Positions 56,285 to 64,000 of a stretch of 64,000 bases of DNA are shown one piece after another (the stretch's first letter is position 1; every line of letters begins with the position of its first letter). The stretch is taken from the NCBI GenBank assembly GCA_900100595.1, contig FMUA01000007.1:60950-124949 (forward strand). The letters are read 5' to 3'. Below the pieces are notes generated by a model. It saw nothing but the letters and a program-made list of their open reading frames with translations, was not told the origin of the DNA and did no database searches. Both the position numbers and the translations under genes were made by a program. Source of the stretch: Ruminococcaceae bacterium P7. GTDB taxonomy: Bacteria; Bacillota; Clostridia; Oscillospirales; Acutalibacteraceae.

Positions 56285-56914
56285 ATGAAACTACAGCTTG
56301 TGGGTAATATCGTTGCACTTCATCACACGGTAGAATCCTTCAAAAATCATCAACGAATAGAATTACTTCACAAAAGGTCGTCTGAACGAAAAATACTTCT
56401 CTTAGCATCATTAGGGTGTTTGGCAATCTATGCGTTGATTCTGATTTTTGTTTTCATTTGCTCCATAACTACGGGAATCGCATTATTAATTCTTGTTTCC
56501 GCTTTTTTGTTTCTTATTATCTGTAGAATATTCTCAGTGAAACCTTTTTATGCGTTAAAAAGCAAGGAAGATATTGACAAAGAAGTAATCGAATCTGCGG
56601 GCAAGACTTATGGAGAGCGATTTGCTATTTTGGAATCTTTTCAATCAGGGTTCATTTTTTCTGCTATGATTACCGGAGCAGAGAATAAATCAAAATTACA
56701 CTCTGTTGTCACACTTAACTTTAAATGTGCCAATGACAGTAAAGGGATAAAAACACATACAATACGCTCAACGGCAATAAAAACTTCCGATAATCAGTGC
56801 TGCGGAATATTGTACTTAAATATTGAAACAGGCAACTTGACTTATTATTGTCAAGACGAATTACCTGTTGGCATGGAGCTTGAGATAACAAATCAATTTC
56901 TCCCGAAAGGATAA
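56285..56914 (+). CDS. Membrane protein of unknown function
   Basis: 209 aa. Two adjacent membrane helices (residues ~38-85: ILLLASLGCLAIYALILIFV, TGIALLILVSAFLFLIICRI) after a cytosolic N-terminus, then a ~120-residue beta-rich domain. Immediately upstream of and touching the sortase gene, so it may work with it. Ribosome site GAAAGGG. No family recognised. Confidence 0.65.
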   Translation: MKLQLVGNIVALHHTVESFKNHQRIELLHKRSSERKILLLASLGCLAIYALILIFVFICSITTGIALLILVSAFLFLIICRIFSVKPFYALKSKEDIDKEVIESAGKTYGERFAILESFQSGFIFSAMITGAENKSKLHSVVTLNFKCANDSKGIKTHTIRSTAIKTSDNQCCGILYLNIETGNLTYYCQDELPVGMELEITNQFLPKG

Positions 56915-56917
56915 GTG

Positions 56918-57724
56918 ATGAAAAGAAAAATTATTGGAATAGCCGCAGCCTTTTTTATTCTGTTGGGAGCTGGACTGTTGATTATTCCCCGTGTTTCAAA
57001 TTATATCGGTGTCCAAATCGCACACACTACCGTCAATGATTTTTTGAATCTGAAAGAGAATATTGTAGAGGGTGATAAACCATCAAATGAACCGACACCG
57101 GATATGACAAAAGAAGCGAGGAAATCGGAAAACCTCTTGGATATTCCGAAAAACAAAGACGAAGTTGAAAGTAATGTTGTTTTGTATCGAGTAGATATCG
57201 ACAGACTTCTTGCAGACAGCATAGCTTATAACGAAATGCTGAAAAATAATCAGCAAAACCTCTTAATTGACGAGTTGTCTTATCAAAGTCCATCGTTGAA
57301 TCTCTGGAATTACGGAATACCGAACGGCGTTTATGGTTACGTTTCAGCTTCAACAATCGGCATGGAGCTTCCGATCTATCTCGGCGCGTCCGAGAATAAC
57401 ATGGCATACGGAGCAGCACACATGACCTATACCTCACTGCCGATCGGCGGCAGGAATACAAACGCCGTACTCTCAGGGCATTCGGGCTTTATTGGGAGAA
57501 TCTTTTTTGATTATATCCGTAATCTGAATCAAGGCGACGAGGTTGTCATTGAAAATTATTGGGATAAACTGACGTACACGGTTATTGATACGAAGATTTG
57601 CAAAAGCTATCAATCCTCGGACTGTTATTTGTCAGAGGGCAAGGATTTACTTACTATGCTCACCTGTATTTCAGACGGACAGGGTGGTTTTGACCGCTAC
57701 TATGTAATATGCGAGAGGGAGTAA
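56918..57724 (+). CDS. Sortase (class C-like)
   Basis: 268 aa from ATG 56918. N-terminal membrane anchor, a flexible linker, then the sortase barrel: GAAHMTYTSLPIGGRNTNAVL, catalytic His in SGHSG (~189), Cys in MLTCISDGQ (~251) and Arg in FDRYYV (~261). The TLTC-type and His context resemble class C sortases, which polymerise pilins and attach proteins. The likely client is the giant CnaB adhesin of the same element. Overlaps the previous gene's stop. Confidence 0.88.
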   Translation: MKRKIIGIAAAFFILLGAGLLIIPRVSNYIGVQIAHTTVNDFLNLKENIVEGDKPSNEPTPDMTKEARKSENLLDIPKNKDEVESNVVLYRVDIDRLLADSIAYNEMLKNNQQNLLIDELSYQSPSLNLWNYGIPNGVYGYVSASTIGMELPIYLGASENNMAYGAAHMTYTSLPIGGRNTNAVLSGHSGFIGRIFFDYIRNLNQGDEVVIENYWDKLTYTVIDTKICKSYQSSDCYLSEGKDLLTMLTCISDGQGGFDRYYVICERE

Positions 57725-57809
57725 CGATGATAGATATTAAATGCACGAAAGCTCGATTAGTAAGTATCTCTCAAAACAACGATATACAAGAAAGGAGATC
57801 GGAATCATT

Positions 57810-58040
57810 ATGATAATAATTAAGATTATTTTGATTTATCTGGCAATAAGTCTTTCTGTTTCAATACTCTTTTATGCTTTCATGATGTTGGCGTATTTCT
57901 TTAGGAAGGGCAGGCTTATTCGTCAGATTAATAAAAACGAGAAAATAATCATGAAATTAAAACAGAAGAAACAGTATTTAAGCGAACAAACAGCGAAGAA
58001 AGAATCTTCCATCGGCGTTAATATAAATGATCTGCGATAA
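57810..58040 (+). CDS. Small membrane protein with coiled-coil tail
   Basis: 76 aa from ATG 57810 (GAAAGGAG upstream). One membrane helix (LIYLAISLSVSILFYAFMML), a basic stretch, then a heptad-rich helix (NKNEKIIMKLKQKKQYLSEQ). Resembles septum- or phage-type small helpers but not assigned. Overlaps the regulator gene. Confidence 0.6.
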   Translation: MIIIKIILIYLAISLSVSILFYAFMMLAYFFRKGRLIRQINKNEKIIMKLKQKKQYLSEQTAKKESSIGVNINDLR

Positions 58041-58221
58041 ACTCAAATTATGCCGCGAAAGAAGAAATTATACTCAAAAAGAAGTTGCAGAACAGCTACA
58101 CATTCATCGTTCCACCTATTCTAAGTACGAAGAAGGAAAATCCGAACCAAATATTGAAATGCTGAAAAAGCTAACCATATTATTCTGTGTAGATTTTAAT
58201 TATCTTCTTTCGGACGACTAA
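58027..58221 (+). CDS. XRE family (Cro/CI-like) transcriptional regulator
   Basis: 64 aa, single helix-turn-helix: KLCRERRNYTQKEVAEQLHI, then RSTYSKYEEGKSEPNIEML. Overlaps the preceding small membrane protein, so it is cotranscribed. Probably controls element genes; parS copy 4 lies 127 bp downstream. Confidence 0.88.
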   Translation: MICDKLKLCRERRNYTQKEVAEQLHIHRSTYSKYEEGKSEPNIEMLKKLTILFCVDFNYLLSDD

Positions 58222-58347
58222 CAGCTAACTACTCACTTTATTTTGCATAGGGTTTGCAATTTTCACCTATGCAACGCAACTCATGGAGTTGCTTTCTCCT
58301 TTCTCCCGGACGGGCATTTTATATGTCCGTCTATGGGGGGAAGAAAA

Positions 58348-58364
58348 GTGGACAAATTGTCCAT
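58348..58364. promoter_or_regulatory. parS-like palindrome, copy 4
   Basis: GTGGACAAATTGTCCAT, one end base differs from the consensus; intergenic, 60 bp before a lipoprotein gene. Confidence 0.65.
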
Positions 58365-58423
58365 TCATGCTTGAATTATTATGGAATCAATGGTAACATT
58401 AAAGCAGAAAAGAGGTAAATGCT

Positions 58424-59404
58424 ATGAAAAAACGATTCTTTGCAATCGCATTAGCTGCGATTATGACAATGACGGCGGCAACGCTCGTTGGTTGTGACGA
58501 AAACACAGCTGAACCCATTGCAGTATCAACGACAGCTACACCATCAGAAGCAATAAAGGCTACAGGCAGCACGCTCAGCACAAACAGTACAACAGCACCT
58601 TTAACCGTTCCGGAAACGACGACGGCGACAACTGCAAACACTCCGACCGTGAGCACCACAAAAGGCGACAGCAATAAGACTGAAAATAAAAGCAGCGCAT
58701 CTACCCAATCCAACAGTAATGTTGCTGTAACAGGCGTTAGTCTGAGCAGAAACAGTATTTCTTTATACGAAGGTGATTCCGCAACCTTTGAGGTTGTGAT
58801 CAGCCCCGAAAACGCGACCGACAGGCAGTACAATGTAGTCACGAACAACGGAAATGCTTCGATCGACTGCAACGGCTCGACCGTGACCGTTTACGGCGAA
58901 AACAGCGGCAGCTGCGATATCACTGTCAGCTCTACCAATGGAAAATCTTCGTCATGTAATGTGACTGTCAATTCGCGAACATCTTATAACAACAATGTGT
59001 CCGGGAACAACGGCAGCTACTCGGAAAACAACGGCGGTAATACAGGAAACAACGGCGGCGTAATTACAGATGATACGCTTTTAACTCACGAACAGTTGTG
59101 TTCAGAAATTATTCTGGAAAGACTTATGAATAAAGTAAACACTCTGTTTCAACAAAAGGGAATGACCTATAATCCCTCACTGACTAAAAGTAATAGTGGT
59201 TGGTTACTTTCCGGGACAAATTATTATCCGGGAGATTATTATTATTCAACCAATTCTTTTATTTCTAAAGAGTTGGCTGGATATGAAGAAGAAGTAGACG
59301 CACTTGTTCGTTATGATGGTGATTCATATTCTGATTTTCAATTCCGTTGTTATTACGAAAGACAGGATAACGGTGAATATAATTTCTACTTCTGCTATGG
59401 TTAA
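58424..59404 (+). CDS. Lipoprotein with Ig-like (Big_2) domain
   Basis: 326 aa. Signal peptide with lipobox LVGC (Cys ~24), a long Thr/Ser-rich linker, a Big_2-type domain (~105-180: VTGVSLSRNSISLYEGDSAT, NGKSSSCNVTVNS), an Asn/Gly-rich linker, and a C-terminal ~110-residue domain rich in Tyr (NYYPGDYYYSTNS). Surface-exposed; likely adhesion or stalk function. Ribosome site AAAAGAGG. Followed by parS copy 5 and a terminator. Confidence 0.8.
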   Translation: MKKRFFAIALAAIMTMTAATLVGCDENTAEPIAVSTTATPSEAIKATGSTLSTNSTTAPLTVPETTTATTANTPTVSTTKGDSNKTENKSSASTQSNSNVAVTGVSLSRNSISLYEGDSATFEVVISPENATDRQYNVVTNNGNASIDCNGSTVTVYGENSGSCDITVSSTNGKSSSCNVTVNSRTSYNNNVSGNNGSYSENNGGNTGNNGGVITDDTLLTHEQLCSEIILERLMNKVNTLFQQKGMTYNPSLTKSNSGWLLSGTNYYPGDYYYSTNSFISKELAGYEEEVDALVRYDGDSYSDFQFRCYYERQDNGEYNFYFCYG

Positions 59405-59421
59405 TCATAACAACTGAATAA

Positions 59422-59438
59422 CTGGACAATTTGTCCAC
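59422..59438. promoter_or_regulatory. parS-like palindrome, copy 5
   Basis: CTGGACAATTTGTCCAC, first base differs from the consensus; just after the lipoprotein gene. Confidence 0.65.
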
Positions 59439-59452
59439 TCACCCGTCATACA

Positions 59453-59485
59453 GGCAGTCAAACCTATATAGTTTGGCTGCCTTTT
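59453..59485 (+). terminator. Terminator after the Ig-like lipoprotein gene
   Basis: GGCAGTCAAAC / GTTTGGCTGCC with one mismatch, followed by TTTTC. Confidence 0.7.
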
Positions 59486-59508
59486 CACGTTTAAAACGGA
59501 GGTGAAAA

Positions 59509-59583
59509 ATGAAGTCAATGTTGCTGACGCGTGTGATCGCGAAAAAAATGAAAAAACGTTACAGAATACGCGATAGACCTTGA
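59509..59583 (+). CDS. 24-aa basic leader peptide before the adhesin gene
   Basis: ATG at 59509 behind ACGGAGGTG; encodes MKSMLLTRVIAKKMKKRYRI and ends RDRP. No known match. Its ribosome site is strong, so it may be translated; it could influence expression of the adhesin that starts 64 bp later. Confidence 0.35.
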   Translation: MKSMLLTRVIAKKMKKRYRIRDRP

Positions 59584-59646
59584 CAGATCTTGACTTATCT
59601 ATTTCGTGTTCAGATTTTAATTATTCTCAAGAAAGGAGCGACTTAT

Positions 59647-62600
59647 TTGTTAAAAAATCTGAAAAAAGTCACTGCGGTTGTTTTAGCAGTTATTGTTCTG
59701 ATAACTACCTTTTCAGTTTCAGGATTTTCCGCAAACGCAGCGTCGTTGGAAAATGACGACACCGATTTCATTCCCGACAACTATGGCGAATATATTTCAA
59801 ACGACGAGTTAGGCGAGCTTGTTTCCTACAACGGATATATTGCCAAATCGGAATACGCTCGGCTTCTGAACGATGAATCGGTTGGCGCAGGATATTATTC
59901 ACCGACATTTGAGGGCTGTTATGATACAGGCGGCAATCAAATATATGTCAGACGGGCAATGGCTCGACAATACGTCGGTGAAGCGGCGCTGATGATTTGG
60001 GTTGGCGGCTCAAGAGCCTATTGTATACAGCCGGGCGAGCCCTTAAACTCAGGCTCCGCGTTGGAACAAACCACAGATTACGGCACATGGGCTGATTTAT
60101 CACGCACACAACAGCAAGCGATCAACACCGCTCTCTGTTATGGTCGCGAGGGCAATTTTTCCGCTATTAAAGGCAATACATCCATTAACTCTGATCAGTG
60201 CTACATTGCTACTCAGCTGATTGTGTGGGAGATTGTAAACGGGGAACGAAGTTCATCTGCTCCTTATAATCTTGTTGGGAACGGATATCTTTCTATGTAT
60301 TGTGCGGATGGGTATAACGGGAATATAGCCGAAGCATATCATAGAATTGAGAATGAGATGGGAAAATACTGGAGCATTCCATCATTTGCAAAGAGAGAAT
60401 CTGCAAATGCTCCCACCTACACCCTTAACGCTGTTTTCAACAATATCACACAGAAGTGGAACTATGAAACTCTGACACTAACAGATTCAAACGGCGTTCT
60501 GAGCAGCAATTTCAGTGCGTTTAATAATAAAACAGTCAATGTTGGAAATGCAACGGTAACTGTTAAAGTTGATGGAAATAAACTTACACTTACTCCATCT
60601 AACGCTAGTCTGACTGCTTCAAGTAAGGAAGTTCTGCTTTCTGCTGAAAAGACAGGGATTCCTACTACAAACGAAGGAAGAATATTAGCTTATGCTTCCT
60701 CGTATCAGGACGTTGTTGCAGGCGGCTCAATTGACCCGCCAAGCGCTTATTTCAATGTGCGTGTTCAGACAAAGAAAACCGCTAAATTAAACGCTGACTT
60801 CCGTATCAAAAAAGTAATCGGAACACAGTTTGAATATGATACATCGCGCGAAGATGAAATCGACGGTCTTGTTTCGACGGCAGAGAACCTTGAAGGGTGG
60901 TATTTCCGAGTAGAAGTTTCAACTGTTTCGACTTTTTACCATGATTATCATGTTAAGAGTTTTGTTCTCGGTCCGACTAACAAGGCAGGATTAACTCAGA
61001 CAATCGGTGAATATGTCATGGAGCATTTTGATTACAGCAATGTTAATGCTATTGTTCCGACTGATTATTATGAAATAACCGAGCTGGGAAAACAAGTTGA
61101 GGGTTCAATTCGTAAAGCAATTCCCGATTTCTATACACCGTTGTTTACAAGCAGATCATTCTACTTTGATTCAAGCGACGTGGACAAAGAAATACCGCTG
61201 ATTCGCGATCATGTTTATACCAATATTTTTAATATTCCCCTTGAAATTAAGAAAATCACTGATGATGGCAGTTCACCGGATAACTATTATTTCAAGATTA
61301 CCAATCAGGAAACAGGAGAAAGCTATACTGCTCATACGCGAGAAAACGGCACCTTCTGTATGGGAAATCAGATCAGAACAACAGACGGTCGGTATTACTT
61401 GGTTCTTCCGGAGGGCAAATACACACTGATGGAGCTTGGTCTGAAACAAGACGGCGGCGGTTATGCTATTCCCGAAAGGTATATTAAACCCGAACCCGTG
61501 AATTTTGAAATATCTGCTGATGCGTACAAGTTTGCCACTGAAAGCGGAGATAACGCAATTATTATTAAAGTGACAAACAATTGCGAAGGACAAATCAGAA
61601 TCAAGAAAACAGAAGAAGGCAGCGACAAACCTGTCGGCGGCGCGGTTTATGGTCTATTCTCCGACAGTAATTGTTTAAATCTCCTGTATCAGTTCCCGGC
61701 TACTGACAGTAACGGTGAAGCTCAGTCTGAGTTGGCTTTTCCTTGTAATGAACAATATTACATCAAGGAAATCGAAGCGCCTATCGGATTTCAGTTGTCT
61801 GATACTGTATATCCTGTTAAGATTGCACCCAAAGAGGTTTCCGAAATCATCTATGAGCTTGGTGTTACCGATCAGCCTGCACCCAATCCCGTTGAAATTC
61901 GTAAAACGGATATCACGGGAACAAATGAGATCGAGGGTGCTAAACTTGAGCTGAAAAATGCCAACGGTACGCTTGTTGAAAAATGGACTTCGGGCAAAAA
62001 CGCGCACGTTATCAATGACTTGGCTCCCGGCAATTACACACTTACTGAAACGATTCCCGCGAACGGATATGTAACAGCTGAGAGCATCACCTTTACCGTT
62101 CAAAAGGACGGTAAAGTTACTCGCGTTACTATGAAGGACGCACCGACCAAAATCGAGGTTATCAAGGTTGATGAAAACGGCAGCCCACTCAAAAATGCTC
62201 AACTAAAGATTCTTGACAGCAACGGTGATACCGTTGTTGACACATGGACTACGGACGGAACTCCGTATGAGGTCACAGGCAAGCTCACGGTTGGCAGCAC
62301 CTACACGCTGCATGAAGTAAAAGCACCTGACGGGTTCTTATCAGCCGATGACGTTGTATTTACTGTAAGGGACACCCCTGACGTGCAGCCAATTACAATG
62401 ACGGATAAACCAACTGTAACGAAATTCAACAAGGTGGACGAGAAAGGCAATCCGGTCAAAGGAGCAACTTTGCAATTATTCGATGTAGACGGAACCAAAG
62501 TCACGGAATGGATTACTGACGGAACGGCAAAGGAAATAAAGGGACTGACCGAGAGAGCAAAATATATTCTTCGCGAAAGCAAAACGCCTGACGGTTATAC

Positions 62601-64000
62601 TACGGCGAAAGACGTTGAATTTACCGTTAAGTCAGACGGAAGTATTACAACGGTTACCATGACCGACTTGCAGACCGTTTCAAAATTCAACAAGGTTGAT
62701 GAACACGGTGTACCTGTTATCGGCGCAACCCTGCAGATATTTGAAGAAAAAGGAGCAAAAGTTGCAGAATGGGTTACTGACGGAACGGCAAAGGAAATAA
62801 AGGGACTGACCGAGGGAGCAAAATATATTCTTCGCGAAAGCAAAACTCCTGATGGTTATACTACCGCCGAAGATATACTCTTTACAGTTAAAGATACTGG
62901 CGGTGTCACCTTTGTAACCATGACCGATCACCGAACAGAATATAAGTTTGCTAAGGTTAATGAAAAAGGAGTACGAATTGCAGGAGCCGAGCTTCAAATC
63001 CTTGACAGCTCAAACACAGTAGTTGTTCCAACTTGGGTTTCGAGCGCAACGGAAGATTATGTTGTATCCGGCAAATTGATTGTCGGAAAAAAATATAAGC
63101 TGCATGAGGTCAAGGCTCCAGACGGTTATTCTTTGGCTGACGATATTGAGTTTGAGGTTAAGGATTCTCTTAAACCCGTCAATATTACCATGACCGACCT
63201 TGCTACAGGCGTGTATATCACTAAGATCAATACTTCGGGAGAAGTTATTGAGAACGCTCATTTACAGCTCACAGATATCGACGGAAATGTGATAGCTGAC
63301 TGGATTAGCACTAAGCTCCCGAAAGAAATTGAGGGACTTACGGTTGGCAAAAGCTATACTCTCACAGAAATTAATCCGCCGACAGGCTATGTTACCGCAA
63401 AGCCTGTTACATTTACCGTCAAATCCGGTGTTACGTTTGTCAAAATGACTGACTATCCGATCACTTGCTTTTTTGCAAAATTGGAGCCGGGTTCGGGTAA
63501 GTTCCTTTCGGGTGCACATTTACAGGTGCTCGATTCTAACGGAGCTGTACTTGAGGACTGGATTACTGAAGATGGTTACCATATAGTTGTTGGTAAATTT
63601 GAAATCGGCAAATCATATGTTCTGCATGAAGTAGAGCCACCGAAAGGACGCGCTGTTGCGGAGGATATTTCGTTTACGGTTAAGGATACTTCTCTCGTTC
63701 AAAATATTTCTATGTACGATCCTTCAACAACGACTTATGTATCCAAATTCAGCATTACAGGCAATGAGGAGCTTGAAGGAGCACTGCTTTCAATTACGGA
63801 CAGTCATAACAACATCATTGCTGAATGGACTTCCACTAAACGCCGTAAGCTGATCAACGGCTTGGCGATCGGCGAGGAATACACTCTTACTGAGCTTATT
63901 CCCGCCACAGGATACACCACCGCTGAATCCAAAAAATTCACAATCAACGAAGATGGTTCTCCGACAACGGTAGAAATGCGTGATGCGCCGACAAAAATCC
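59647..64000 (+). CDS. Giant thioester-domain adhesin with at least ten CnaB-type repeats (3' partial)
   Basis: At least 1451 residues; TTG start behind AAAGGAG. Signal peptide 1-~35. Residues ~95-290 form a thioester domain: Cys126 in YCIQPG and Gln190 in ATQLIVWE are the pair that forms the reactive bond able to link covalently to host or surface amines. Next come a ~200-residue mixed domain and, from about residue 520 on, successive SpaA/CnaB prealbumin-like domains of ~86 residues, each with a Lys near the start (FNKVDE-type), a Glu (HEVKAPDGY-type) and an Asp in the closing TMTD. The sortase in the same element probably anchors it. The 3' end with the sorting signal is outside the window. 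Confidence 0.88.
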   Translation, partial: MLKNLKKVTAVVLAVIVLITTFSVSGFSANAASLENDDTDFIPDNYGEYISNDELGELVSYNGYIAKSEYARLLNDESVGAGYYSPTFEGCYDTGGNQIYVRRAMARQYVGEAALMIWVGGSRAYCIQPGEPLNSGSALEQTTDYGTWADLSRTQQQAINTALCYGREGNFSAIKGNTSINSDQCYIATQLIVWEIVNGERSSSAPYNLVGNGYLSMYCADGYNGNIAEAYHRIENEMGKYWSIPSFAKRESANAPTYTLNAVFNNITQKWNYETLTLTDSNGVLSSNFSAFNNKTVNVGNATVTVKVDGNKLTLTPSNASLTASSKEVLLSAEKTGIPTTNEGRILAYASSYQDVVAGGSIDPPSAYFNVRVQTKKTAKLNADFRIKKVIGTQFEYDTSREDEIDGLVSTAENLEGWYFRVEVSTVSTFYHDYHVKSFVLGPTNKAGLTQTIGEYVMEHFDYSNVNAIVPTDYYEITELGKQVEGSIRKAIPDFYTPLFTSRSFYFDSSDVDKEIPLIRDHVYTNIFNIPLEIKKITDDGSSPDNYYFKITNQETGESYTAHTRENGTFCMGNQIRTTDGRYYLVLPEGKYTLMELGLKQDGGGYAIPERYIKPEPVNFEISADAYKFATESGDNAIIIKVTNNCEGQIRIKKTEEGSDKPVGGAVYGLFSDSNCLNLLYQFPATDSNGEAQSELAFPCNEQYYIKEIEAPIGFQLSDTVYPVKIAPKEVSEIIYELGVTDQPAPNPVEIRKTDITGTNEIEGAKLELKNANGTLVEKWTSGKNAHVINDLAPGNYTLTETIPANGYVTAESITFTVQKDGKVTRVTMKDAPTKIEVIKVDENGSPLKNAQLKILDSNGDTVVDTWTTDGTPYEVTGKLTVGSTYTLHEVKAPDGFLSADDVVFTVRDTPDVQPITMTDKPTVTKFNKVDEKGNPVKGATLQLFDVDGTKVTEWITDGTAKEIKGLTERAKYILRESKTPDGYTTAKDVEFTVKSDGSITTVTMTDLQTVSKFNKVDEHGVPVIGATLQIFEEKGAKVAEWVTDGTAKEIKGLTEGAKYILRESKTPDGYTTAEDILFTVKDTGGVTFVTMTDHRTEYKFAKVNEKGVRIAGAELQILDSSNTVVVPTWVSSATEDYVVSGKLIVGKKYKLHEVKAPDGYSLADDIEFEVKDSLKPVNITMTDLATGVYITKINTSGEVIENAHLQLTDIDGNVIADWISTKLPKEIEGLTVGKSYTLTEINPPTGYVTAKPVTFTVKSGVTFVKMTDYPITCFFAKLEPGSGKFLSGAHLQVLDSNGAVLEDWITEDGYHIVVGKFEIGKSYVLHEVEPPKGRAVAEDISFTVKDTSLVQNISMYDPSTTTYVSKFSITGNEELEGALLSITDSHNNIIAEWTSTKRRKLINGLAIGEEYTLTELIPATGYTTAESKKFTINEDGSPTTVEMRDAPTKI
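62521..62860 (+). repeat. 261-bp direct repeat inside the adhesin gene
   Basis: A nearly identical run (GGAACGGCAAAGGAAATAAA and on) occurs at 62521 and again at 62782, 261 bp (87 codons) apart, in adjacent CnaB domains. This indicates recent domain duplication. Confidence 0.7.

Larger units (their letters stand above)
50544..64000. mobile_element. Integrative element (left part), inserted at tRNA-Thr
   Basis: Begins at the tRNA duplicate and contains the integrase, partition genes, five palindromes and a run of short, AT-rich genes in one direction. It is distinctly more AT-rich than the chromosome to its left. The right end, conjugation genes and the intact tRNA are outside the window, so ICE or IME cannot be decided. 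Confidence 0.75.

Noticed and set aside
61900..64000. Regularly spaced repeats suggesting a CRISPR array
   Set aside because: The period is about 261 bp and in frame with CnaB domains; there are no short palindromic repeats with unique spacers, and no cas genes in the window.

Overview
The window comes from a Gram-positive gut or rumen clostridium, most like Ruminococcus and relatives (Oscillospiraceae). The main evidence is eight secreted proteins with type I dockerins in the first 38 kb, one of them a starch-binding (CBM26-like) protein with a cohesin-like domain. Lipoproteins, a sortase, CnaB-type adhesin repeats, SpoVG, and standard sigma-A promoters with AGGAGG ribosome sites support this. 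Most chromosomal genes here are GC-rich; the SIR2 gene (18.2-20.6 kb) and the element after 50.5 kb are visibly AT-rich.

0-38 kb is mainly a secretome region. In order it holds: a lipase-like dockerin protein (cut by the window start); remnants of surface-protein genes with a 160-bp MITE-like element; a membrane 4Fe-4S protein with an AraC regulator; a dockerin phosphoesterase; the 953-aa cohesin/CBM26/dockerin protein; an iron(II) uptake operon (two feoA, feoB, a FeoB-associated Cys-rich peptide) behind a consensus promoter with DtxR-like palindromes; an iron alcohol dehydrogenase with a DUF89 protein; another dockerin protein; then an AT-rich SIR2-STAND NTPase, probably an anti-phage defence gene, set between two broken gene clusters. 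Next come a LytS-like kinase with a SARP-type response regulator, a lipoprotein esterase, AzlCD, a dockerin protein, a Na+/H+ antiporter, a BspA-like LRR dockerin protein with a lipoprotein, a membrane-bound LuxR regulator, an N-terminal-dockerin CHAP protein, and a CotH-kinase dockerin protein.

38-42 kb is a phosphocholine operon read leftward from a consensus promoter: a 593-aa HTH-nucleotidyltransferase-choline kinase fusion, a separate LicC-like cytidylyltransferase and a BCCT transporter. Together they could import, phosphorylate and CDP-activate choline for surface decoration; no LicD transferase is visible. 42.6-47.7 kb holds decayed genes (condensation domain, acyl carrier protein, acyl ligase, a hydrolase, membrane proteins), several missing internal segments, plus intact DegV, RpiB-family and alpha/beta hydrolase genes. 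47.9-50.3 kb is a primase-helicase with a short excisionase-like ORF and iteron-like repeats, perhaps the remnant of a phage or plasmid satellite.

From about 50.54 kb to the window end is the left part of an integrative element. It begins with a 45-nt duplicate of the 3' half of a tRNA-Thr(CGT), then a tyrosine integrase, parA, a small protein, parB, SpoVG, small lipoproteins and membrane proteins, a sortase, an XRE regulator and a giant thioester/CnaB adhesin that leaves the window. A 17-bp palindrome (GTGGACAA-N-TTGTCCAC) occurs five times, two of them inside parB, and is the likely centromere (parS).
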